Assembly: GCA_030040415.1 (NCBI GenBank) | Contig: JASHTT010000216.1 | Coordinates: 1-8,585, forward strand | DNA length: 8,585 bases | Reading direction: 5' to 3' | Origin: Streptosporangiaceae bacterium | GTDB lineage: Bacteria; Actinomycetota; Actinomycetes; Streptosporangiales; Streptosporangiaceae | Shown: one piece after another, positions 1-4,874 of the stretch | How the letters are laid out: each line of letters opens with the position of its first letter | How positions within the stretch are numbered: position 1 is the first letter of the stretch | Made by a program: the position numbers and the translations under genes | The notes under the pieces: model-generated | Databases searched by the model: none | Told to the model about the DNA's origin: nothing | The model's input: only the letters and a program-made list of their open reading frames with translations

Positions 1-488
1 TCCGGGCGCTCGCAGTGACGGTGTCGAACCGCGCTGCAGCCGGGATCTACGAGGACAGATCGGGTCCCGTCCTCGCCGAGTTGTTGCGTGCGGCGGGCTG
101 CGAGGTATCCGGGCCGCTGGTGGTGCCGGATGGGGCCGCGGTCGAGGCCGCGCTGCGCGAGGCGGTCGGAGCCGGCTACGACGTCGTCGTGACCACGGGC
201 GGCACCGGCCTGACTCCGGCCGACCTGACCCCGGAGATGACGAGGCTGGTACTCGACAAGGAAATACCCGGCATCGCCGAGGCGATCCGCGCGGCAGGGG
301 TGGCCGCGGGCGTGCCGGCAGCGGCGCTGTCCCGCGGCACGGCCGGCCTGGCCGGAACAACGCTCCTGGTGAACCTTCCCGGCTCGACAGGCGGAGTTCG
401 GGACGGGATGGCAGTGCTGGCTGGCGTGCTCGCGCACGCGGTGGACCAGGTGCACGGCGGTGACCACCCGCGGTCAGCGGCGATTTGA
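1..488 (+). CDS. mog: Molybdopterin adenylyltransferase (Mog/MoaB family), 5' end outside window
   Basis: This is most likely a MoCF-domain protein that adenylylates molybdopterin before molybdenum insertion in cofactor synthesis, in the cytoplasm. Reading frame 3 is open from the window edge and gives RALAVTVSNRAAAG, the usual beginning of the domain, so the true start probably lies upstream. The GTG at 15 is only the first in-frame start visible and would cut off the first strand. Counting from that GTG, the family signature TTGGTG lies at residues 60-65, followed by the expected Asp at 70 (TPAD) and TPE at 72-74. The second signature NLPGSTGG lies at 120-127. The tail is short (HGGDHPR), as in actinobacterial homologues. 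It precedes a RimJ-type acetyltransferase and a GlpR-like gene, an arrangement typical of actinobacterial moeA loci. Mog and MoaB cannot be separated from sequence alone; the fold assignment is firm. Confidence 0.9.
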   Translation, partial: RALAVTVSNRAAAGIYEDRSGPVLAELLRAAGCEVSGPLVVPDGAAVEAALREAVGAGYDVVVTTGGTGLTPADLTPEMTRLVLDKEIPGIAEAIRAAGVAAGVPAAALSRGTAGLAGTTLLVNLPGSTGGVRDGMAVLAGVLAHAVDQVHGGDHPRSAAI

Positions 489-534
489 GTCTCTCGGATG
501 GCGAATCCCGCTATGCTCACGCGATGATTGACCC

Positions 535-1176
535 GTGGCACGCATGCACGGTTGGGTGACCCTGACAGAGCCTTCGCTTCTGGACGCGCCTGTCGGCCTG
601 CGCCCGATCAAGGTTAAGGACGCCGGCATATGGCGTGACGCCAGGGTCCGGAACGCCTCGTGGCTCCGGCCGTGGGAACCGACCAACCCTGAGACGCCGC
701 TCTACCGGTCCAGCCTCGGCCCGTACGTGACGATGGCCCGGACGCTGCGGCGGGAGGCAAGGAACGGAATCGCCCTGCCCTGGGTCGTGACCTATGACGG
801 ACACTTTGCCGGACAGCTGACGGTCGGCAGCATTGTCTGGGGATCGGCTCGGTCCGCCCAGGTCGGCTACTGGATCGACGAGGCCTATGCCGGGCGCGGT
901 ATTACCCCGACGGCTCTGGCCATGGCTGTTGACCATTGCTTCTTCACCGTCGGACTGCACCGGATTGAAGCGACTATCCGGCCGGAAAACGCGGCGAGCC
1001 GGCGGGTGGTCGAGAAACTCGGCTTCCGCGAGGAGGGCCTGCGGCAACGGTGCCTGCACATCGATGGCGAGTGGCATGACCACATCTGCTACGCCCTGAC
1101 GGTTGAGGACGTGCCGAACGGCCTCATGCCGCGCTGGCGCAGCACCGTGGCGGCCGGCCGACTGCACGCCAGCTAG
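535..1176 (+). CDS. rimJ: GNAT N-acetyltransferase, RimJ/RimL type
   Basis: This is a predicted cytoplasmic acetyl-CoA-dependent N-acetyltransferase of the RimJ/RimL group, whose founding members acetylate ribosomal protein N-termini; the substrate here is unknown. The 213-residue product opens with VGLRPIKVKDAGIW (20-33). It carries the acetyl-CoA pyrophosphate-binding loop YAGRGIT at 118-124 and the motif-B segment NAASRRVVEKLGF at 152-164, all in the usual order. Length fits the family. The start is uncertain: an in-frame TGA at 529-531 limits it to GTG 535, ATG 544 or GTG 556, and none has a clear Shine-Dalgarno sequence. GTG 535 is given as the longest option. A TATGCT hexamer at 512-517 could be a -10 element giving a very short leader, but I see no well-spaced -35. 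It lies 46 bases after the Mog/MoaB gene, in the order seen around moeA in many actinobacteria. The gene name is by family, not proven orthology. Confidence 0.87.
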   Translation: MARMHGWVTLTEPSLLDAPVGLRPIKVKDAGIWRDARVRNASWLRPWEPTNPETPLYRSSLGPYVTMARTLRREARNGIALPWVVTYDGHFAGQLTVGSIVWGSARSAQVGYWIDEAYAGRGITPTALAMAVDHCFFTVGLHRIEATIRPENAASRRVVEKLGFREEGLRQRCLHIDGEWHDHICYALTVEDVPNGLMPRWRSTVAAGRLHAS

Positions 1177-1211
1177 CAAGAGCTTTCGAGACGCGACTGT
1201 CGACCTCCGTG

Positions 1212-1266
1212 CGGTTACGTTCTGGCTTTCTCAGTCGTATTTGCTGAGAAAGCCAGAACGTAACCG
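1212..1266. repeat. Perfect 23-bp inverted repeat with 9-base loop (terminator-like hairpin)
   Basis: The arms at 1212-1234 and 1244-1266 are exact reverse complements over all 23 bases, separated by TCGTATTTG. A 24th pair would be a T-G wobble inside the loop. The stem is about half GC, clearly lower than the surrounding DNA. It begins 36 bases after the acetyltransferase stop and lies 167 bases before the next start, so it may end transcription of the mog-rimJ unit. No T-tract follows on either strand, so it is not a classical intrinsic terminator, although actinobacterial terminators often lack the tract. Other readings are a cruciform-forming site, an RNase III target or the remains of a small mobile repeat. 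Structure is certain; function is not. Confidence 0.9.
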
Positions 1267-1370
1267 GGGGTGACGCCCAGCGGTCCGCCGATCTCGCGAC
1301 ACACCGGGCCGAATGCTCGTCAAGTCGTTCGCTGGCCCTTACGGTGCGTGACGTGGGCATCCGCGATTCT

Positions 1371-1416
1371 GCGCGCGCGCGCAATCCGGCATGCCCGTTT
1401 ATCAGGTGCTCTGATA
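1371..1416 (+). promoter_or_regulatory. Possible upstream control region of the GlpR-like gene
   Basis: Just upstream of the start at 1433 there is an alternating (GC)6 tract at 1371-1382, followed by a dyad TATCAG-GTGCT-CTGATA at 1400-1416. The dyad is the size and shape of a small protein-binding site. No convincing -35/-10 pair or ribosome-binding sequence is visible, so the role is inferred only from position. A chance dyad of this length cannot be excluded. Confidence 0.25.
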
Positions 1417-1432
1417 CTGCCGGGCCGCCGGC

Positions 1433-2020
1433 ATGAGTAGCGCCATTCTGTATATAGGCATCGTGGCGATCTGGGCGTTCGTCCTAGTCCCCCGGTGGCT
1501 ACGGCGCGATCACGGAAGCGCGGAAACCGACTCTGAGTCCAGCACTGATCTCGGGGCGGACGAGCGCGATCAGCGTGAGGACGATTTTGGCGCTGACCGG
1601 GCCAGGGAACGAGCAGAGCTGCCAGCCTCGCCGCGTTCCCGCGTCCTGCAGGCCCGGCGGCGAATCCTCATCATGCTGCTGACCTTGACCGGCGGGGCCG
1701 TCGCCTGTTTCATGCTGAAGCTGACGCCTTGGTGGGCGGTCGTCCCGCCGGGCGGGATGCTGGGGCTGTATCTGTTGTTGCTGCGCGAGGCGACGGTCGC
1801 CGATGCCGAGCAGGTGCGCCGCCGCTCGGCGCAAGCGGCCCAGGCGGCGCACGCGCGCGCGGCCCGTCAGCGGGCCGAGTCTGCCCTGCGGCGCGCCGAG
1901 GTCACGGTGCACGTCTGGGACGCCGAGCCGTCCGCAGAGGTCATCGACATCTCCTCGCGTGCCCGCGACCAGCTCTATGACCAGTACGCGGACGGCGCGG
2001 TACGGGCGGTCGGCGACTGA
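1433..2020 (+). CDS. glpR: GlpR-like small membrane protein (gephyrin-like molybdotransferase receptor family)
   Basis: This is a 195-residue protein of the actinobacterial family typified by mycobacterial Rv0996. In Corynebacterium, GlpR is a membrane receptor for the MoeA-like protein Glp and ties it to the cell division and polar growth machinery; that role is carried over here by family resemblance. The N-terminus forms a first helix at about 4-20 (ILYIGIVAIWAFVLVP) ended by RWLRR. An acidic, charged linker runs over about 28-65. Two closely spaced hydrophobic helices follow at about 78-97 and 99-118. An Ala/Arg-rich likely coiled coil spans 121-156, and the conserved tail EVIDISSRARDQLYDQYADG occupies 169-188. 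The ATG at 1433 is chosen because MSSAILYI starts the first helix directly; no Shine-Dalgarno precedes it, so it may be translated from a very short leader. Its position beside mog and rimJ supports the assignment. Confidence 0.82.
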   Translation: MSSAILYIGIVAIWAFVLVPRWLRRDHGSAETDSESSTDLGADERDQREDDFGADRARERAELPASPRSRVLQARRRILIMLLTLTGGAVACFMLKLTPWWAVVPPGGMLGLYLLLLREATVADAEQVRRRSAQAAQAAHARAARQRAESALRRAEVTVHVWDAEPSAEVIDISSRARDQLYDQYADGAVRAVGD

Positions 2021-2021
2021 G

Positions 2022-2041
2022 GCCCCGGGCCCAGTCGGGGC
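2022..2041 (+). terminator. Possible terminator hairpin after the GlpR-like gene
   Basis: A 6-bp stem GCCCCG (2022-2027) pairs with CGGGGC (2036-2041) around an 8-base loop, starting two bases after the stop codon. There is no T-tract. Short GC stems are common by chance in this DNA, so position is the main support. Confidence 0.3.
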
Positions 2042-2087
2042 GAGCCCCTGACGTCGGCGGCCACCTCGGCGGCCGGTTCAAACCTGG

Positions 2088-2093
2088 TACGCT
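2088..2093 (+). promoter_or_regulatory. Candidate -10 element of the tRNA-Ala promoter
   Basis: TACGCT matches the actinobacterial -10 pattern TANNNT and sits 14 bases before the mature tRNA 5' end, which would give a leader of only a few bases. No good -35 hexamer is seen 16-19 bases upstream, so this is a positional call. Confidence 0.4.
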
Positions 2094-2107
2094 GACTGGC
2101 GTCCCAG

Positions 2108-2184
2108 GGGGCTGTAGCGCAGTCCGGTAGCGCACCTCGTTCGCATCGAGGGGGTCAGGGGTTCAAATCCCCTCAGCTCCACCA
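2108..2184 (+). tRNA. tRNA-Ala (anticodon CGC), CCA encoded
   Basis: A full cloverleaf can be folded by eye. The acceptor stem GGGGCTG (2108-2114) pairs with CAGCTCC (2174-2180) and includes the G3-T70 pair that marks alanine tRNAs. The D stem is GCGC/GCGC (2117-2120 and 2130-2133). The anticodon stem CCTCG/CGAGG encloses the loop TTCGCAT, with anticodon CGC at 2142-2144, which reads GCG codons. The T stem AGGGG/CCCCT encloses TTCAAAT (2162-2168). The discriminator is A2181 and CCA follows at 2182-2184. The gene closes the housekeeping block; accessory genes start about 200 bases later, so its 3' end is a plausible integration target. Confidence 0.97.
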
Positions 2185-2391
2185 GTTCAATTGGTGTGTT
2201 TCGACGCTGCCGTTTCGGTGCTAGCGAGCCGCTGCAGCAGTGACCTGCCGACTGCCGTGGTCGCCGTCATCGGGACTGCAGCGACTGCGCGAGCTCCCTG
2301 CTGGTCCAGCAAGTCCACATGCCGATGTGGGCTAGCTAGTGGGTTCACCCGGATGACCTTCACAAAGCTGCCGCTCGCGGGCGGTCGGCAC
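2185..2391. other. Intergenic stretch after the tRNA, no confident gene
   Basis: No plausible plus-strand gene is seen. On the minus strand an open frame of 58 codons runs from GTG 2363 to TGA 2187 (starting VKVIRVNPLASPH), but it has no ribosome-binding site, weaker third-position GC than its neighbours and no family I recognise. The stretch also holds a loopless dyad TGCTGG-T-CCAGCA at 2299-2311 and a hairpin at 2313-2332. No integrase remnant and no copy of the tRNA 3' end was found by eye. Confidence 0.6.
2313..2332 (-). terminator. Possible terminator hairpin downstream of the SnoaL-like gene
   Basis: GTCCACAT (2313-2320) pairs with ATGTGGGC (2325-2332) around the tetraloop GCCG: seven Watson-Crick pairs and one G-T. 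It lies 60 bases beyond the end of the minus-strand SnoaL-like gene. There is no T-tract, so the terminator role rests on position. Confidence 0.3.
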
Positions 2392-2814
2392 CTAGTCGAA
2401 GGTGATCTTGCGGCGGGCGAACCGCCAGCCGACGTCGACGCGGACCAGGTGATCTCGCATGATCCCTGTGATCAACTGATCTCCTGGAGGAAAGTCGAGA
2501 TAGTAGACATTCATGTAGCTGACAGAGTCCAGGCCGTCACCGGCCGGCGTCAGCACTCGGTTGTAAGACCAGTGACGGCACGGCAGCACACCCGCGACCG
2601 TCTGGGCGAATAGGGTCAGCTCCGCCATACCGCGCCAGCGGCCCACGGCCAGCTGGCGGCGTGTCCCGGTCCGAGGGCCTACCTCGGCAATCTCAAACTC
2701 CCCGTCCGACAGGAAGCTGGCGACCCAGCCGGCCGGATCACCAAGATCGATTGCCAGGTTATAACGGGCTGCGAGATCCTCGATCTCGAGCCTGTCGCGA
2801 GTTTCGATGGTCAT
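2392..2814 (-). CDS. SnoaL-like (NTF2-fold) protein, SnoaL_4 type
   Basis: This is a 140-residue single-domain protein of the SnoaL_4/NTF2-like superfamily, a fold that includes scytalone dehydratase, the dehydrochlorinase LinA and small subunits of ring-hydroxylating dioxygenases. Family marks are IEDLAARYNLAIDLGD (11-26), W30, the DGEFEI strand (37-42), HWSYN (81-85), SVSYMNVYY (98-106) and the end VRVDVGWRFARRKITFD (124-140). D23 and H81 fall where the catalytic Asp/His pair of LinA and scytalone dehydratase would be, so a small dehydratase- or lyase-like enzyme is possible. ATG 2814 is preferred over the longer frame beginning at 2868 because AGGAG precedes it at 8 bases and the upstream 18 codons look non-coding. 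It lies 98 bases downstream of the GntR gene on the same strand and may be co-transcribed with it. Exact activity unknown. Confidence 0.85.
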   Translation of the reverse strand: MTIETRDRLEIEDLAARYNLAIDLGDPAGWVASFLSDGEFEIAEVGPRTGTRRQLAVGRWRGMAELTLFAQTVAGVLPCRHWSYNRVLTPAGDGLDSVSYMNVYYLDFPPGDQLITGIMRDHLVRVDVGWRFARRKITFD

Positions 2815-2912
2815 GATCGAGCTCCTGTTCGCTCGCGGTCTTCTGCATCCCGTATAGCGGCACCGCACGACACAGCTCGTACGCGAGGAAGTGCAGGCCC
2901 AAGCGATTCTGG

Positions 2913-3662
2913 TTACGCCATGGGCGGGTTGAGGGCTTGCTGCAACAGCTCGCAGATCATGCGCAGATTGTTGCTGAAGTGCCGGTGCAGTTCCGCCTCC
3001 GCTTCCCGGGCCGTGCCGGACAGGACGAGCCGGAGGAGGTCATGGTGGGCAGCGGCCCGCTGCTCCCGCTCGGCATCGCTGATCCCCTGCGGATCGAAGA
3101 CCAGGCGGGTATAACGGTCGGCTGCATCCCAGAGCTGCTGCAGGAAGCGCATCTCCCAGGCGGTCGCCGCCGGCTCGACGAGCATCTTGTGGAAGGAGTA
3201 ATGCGCGTCCCACTGGTTGTCAGGATGCACATCCGGGTCGAAGGCTACACCGAGCAGCCGACGCAATTCGGCAGCCCATTGCCCGCCCGCGAGCTGGGTG
3301 CCGCGCAGCTCAGTCATCCGGCCGGCCAGCGGGGCCTCAAGCCGTAGCCGCAGCTGATAGATCGCCTCGACATCCTCGAGCGTGAGCGGAGCCACCATCG
3401 GACGGCGGGCAGGGCTAAGCATGACAAGACCCTGGGCTTCTAGGCGCTGCAATGCTTCGCGGACCGGGATGTGGCTGACGCCGAGCTGGCTGGTCAGGTC
3501 CGTCACGGCAAAGGACTGCCCCGGGGGCAGTGCCCCGGACAATATCGAGCGGCGGATCTCGGCTGTGACCAGGTCCACGGCCGACAGTTTCGCGTCCGCC
3601 ACGGACCTGAGCGCTGGCCTAGCCTGTGGACTCAACGGAGTCCTCCTCGGGGACGACGTCAT
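2913..3662 (-). CDS. GntR-family transcriptional regulator, FadR/FCD subfamily
   Basis: This is a ligand-responsive DNA-binding regulator, probably controlling the divergent catabolic operon and perhaps its own gene. Counting from ATG 3662 (249 residues), the winged helix-turn-helix spans about 28-92, with AEIRRSILSGALPPGQ (34-49), the recognition region LGVSHIPVREALQRLEAQGL (60-79) and the wing LSPARRPMVAP. The all-helical FCD effector domain occupies about 98-240. Its likely metal- or ligand-binding residues are D152, H154 or H158 in DAHYSFHKML, H206/H207 in AAAHHDLL, and H226/H228 in ELHRHF. Two starts are possible in the same frame: ATG 3662 and TTG 3674, four codons longer. A later GTG (V21) would leave the DNA-binding domain intact and has AGG just upstream. 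No start has a strong Shine-Dalgarno. Repression relieved by a pathway acid or CoA ester is the usual behaviour in this subfamily, inferred here. Confidence 0.92.
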   Translation of the reverse strand: MTSSPRRTPLSPQARPALRSVADAKLSAVDLVTAEIRRSILSGALPPGQSFAVTDLTSQLGVSHIPVREALQRLEAQGLVMLSPARRPMVAPLTLEDVEAIYQLRLRLEAPLAGRMTELRGTQLAGGQWAAELRRLLGVAFDPDVHPDNQWDAHYSFHKMLVEPAATAWEMRFLQQLWDAADRYTRLVFDPQGISDAEREQRAAAHHDLLRLVLSGTAREAEAELHRHFSNNLRMICELLQQALNPPMA

Positions 3663-3684
3663 GGTAGTGGGCAAAACTCGATAG

Positions 3685-3715
3685 TTGACATCCTATAGGC
3701 TAGCTCAGGTAGCGT
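3685..3715 (+). promoter_or_regulatory. Divergent promoter region with candidate GntR operator
   Basis: A consensus -35 TTGACA lies at 3685-3690, with a TANNNT -10 match TAGCGT at 3710-3715. The 19-base spacer is slightly long. The perfect palindrome CCTATAGG (3692-3699) starts one base after the -35, so a repressor bound there would occlude the promoter. Read on the minus strand, the same palindrome contains TATAGGAT, which could serve as a -10 for the regulator gene. Start of transcription would be near 3722, giving a leader of about 33 bases before the ATG at 3755. Promoter likely; operator and autoregulation inferred. Confidence 0.6.
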
Positions 3716-3754
3716 GTGAGTCCGAGGACGGGTAAGAAGCCTTGGAGGCGCACG

Positions 3755-4225
3755 ATGACAGCTATCGACCATGAGCCTGCGTCTGCTCATTCCGACTTCC
3801 GCAGTCCGCCGCCCGTAGGCACGACGGAACACGCCCTGTGGCTCGCACACTGGCATTTCGAGCTTGAGAACCCTTTCCAGCTCGACATGCTGAAGGAGCT
3901 CTACCACGACGACATTGTCTGGGAGGTTCCGACCCGGAGGGTCGTGTACCACGGCAAGGACGACGTGATCGCGAATTACCGGCGGTTGTTCGAGAGCTGC
4001 GCTGAGCCAAACCTGACAAAGATCGAGCGATACGGCACGCCCGAGAGAGTCTTCGACGACAGCGAGCTGACGTTCAAGCTCATCGACGGCAAAGGGTTCC
4101 CGAACCACCCGCTACCCGTCGGGACTCGCATCTCGATGCGCATCGTGCACAACTTCCACATCCAGGACGGCCTGATCATCCGCGAAATCGGATACGAGAT
4201 GTGGCGTCCGGATATCAGCTGGTGA
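3755..4225 (+). CDS. SnoaL/NTF2-like protein, first gene of the catabolic operon
   Basis: This is a 156-residue protein with the pattern of an NTF2/SnoaL alpha+beta barrel: a helical start ALWLAHWHFELENPFQLDML (27-46), the strand ELYHDDIVWEVPT (48-60), a helix KDDVIANYRRLFESC (68-82), and long strands ending in RIVHNFHIQDGLIIREIGYE (129-148). Such proteins act as small isomerases, dehydratases or ring-hydroxylase partners; no catalytic residue can be assigned securely, although H51, D52 and H132 would line the barrel. ATG 3755 is chosen because GGAGG (3744-3748) lies six bases before it; a GTG at 3716 in the same frame lies at the predicted promoter edge and is unlikely. The stop overlaps the next start in GTGA, implying translational coupling with the ChrB-like gene. 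It differs clearly from the minus-strand SnoaL-like protein, so the two are not recent duplicates. Confidence 0.82.
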   Translation: MTAIDHEPASAHSDFRSPPPVGTTEHALWLAHWHFELENPFQLDMLKELYHDDIVWEVPTRRVVYHGKDDVIANYRRLFESCAEPNLTKIERYGTPERVFDDSELTFKLIDGKGFPNHPLPVGTRISMRIVHNFHIQDGLIIREIGYEMWRPDISW

Positions 4226-4800
4226 GCGACGTCGTGACTGGCGGCGCCCGGTGGGTGACCCGCAGCGGCATCCACCTTGACCGGGTGGCCTCGCCATGGC
4301 TGATCCGGCGGTTCGTGGACCCAGATGCAACGTTCGGGTTCGTGGACCCAGCGAATCCAATACCTACCGGGGCTGTGCCGTTCGCGATTCCCGGCGCGCC
4401 GGTTGGCCCGCACGACACGGACGGCAGTGCGTTCCGCAAGATCCTGCGCTTCTATGACGTGCAGCGTCCGGAGCTTGACCGCATGGCCGAAGTTGTCGAG
4501 GTCGGCATTGCAATTGCGACAGGCAAGGCGCCTGAGAAGGCCCGCGCGGACGTCCTCGCCCACGGCGCGGCGCTCGCCGCGTTCGCGGAGGCAGTCATGA
4601 TCCTGCGGCACGGCGATGATCACGCGGTGCTGCAAGATTCGGCCGTGTACTACGACGCGCTGTACCTCACGCTGTGGTCGGCATACGGACTGGACGCCCC
4701 CGCCTTGCCTGCGGACATTGTCGAGCGCCTGGGCGTACTGCGGTCTGCCGCCGAATGGCGCACGGTGCTGCCCGCCTGGGAGGAAACGGCGCACGCCTAA
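4222..4800 (+). CDS. ChrB C-terminal-domain-like protein (chromate-resistance family)
   Basis: This is a 192-residue protein resembling the C-terminal domain of ChrB, a chromate-sensing or chromate-resistance protein. Shared features are WVTRSGIHLDRVASPWLIRRFVDPDATF (11-38, with H18, D20, R21, W26, R29, R30, D33), PFAIPGAPVGPH (53-64) with H64, then LDRMAEVVEVG (85-95) and the tail HAVLQDSAVYYDALY (134-148). The Cys I expect shortly after that His in ChrB-type proteins is replaced by Ser (S69). The N-terminal ChrB domain is absent. GTG 4222 is chosen because it overlaps the upstream stop; a GTG at 4201 in the same frame lies inside the upstream gene. No chrA transporter is visible, and the gene sits between an NTF2-like protein and a hydrolase in a catabolic operon, so chromate resistance is doubtful and a metabolic or metal-binding role is a fair alternative. 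Two copies of GGTTCGTGGACCCAG (4310-4324, 4337-4351) encode repeated FVDP. Confidence 0.78.
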   Translation: MSDVVTGGARWVTRSGIHLDRVASPWLIRRFVDPDATFGFVDPANPIPTGAVPFAIPGAPVGPHDTDGSAFRKILRFYDVQRPELDRMAEVVEVGIAIATGKAPEKARADVLAHGAALAAFAEAVMILRHGDDHAVLQDSAVYYDALYLTLWSAYGLDAPALPADIVERLGVLRSAAEWRTVLPAWEETAHA

Positions 4801-4874
4801 GGCGCGCGGTCGTTACCAAGCCCGCTCACCGCGGTGCCCCAGCAGACCCGATTCGACCTTGGAAGGGACAGTGC

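Noticed and set aside
517..1179. Minus-strand open frame of 220 codons opposite the acetyltransferase
   Set aside because: The plus-strand frame has clear GNAT motifs; the antisense product has none and is a by-product of GC-rich codon use.
2773..2787. GAGATC-CTC-GATCTC dyad near the start of the SnoaL-like gene
   Set aside because: It is explained by codons for the conserved EIEDL segment and is short enough to be chance.
3976..4794. Long minus-strand open frame (272 codons) opposite the NTF2-like and ChrB-like genes
   Set aside because: Its translation matches no family and is rich in the Arg/His/Gln pattern of antisense frames in high-GC DNA. The plus strand carries two recognisable, coupled genes.
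4674..4874. N-terminal extension of the FAH-family protein
   Set aside because: The extension overlaps the 3' part of the ChrB-like gene in another frame and reads as non-coding. The ATG at 4875 has its own ribosome-binding sequence and begins where a normal-length FAH protein would.
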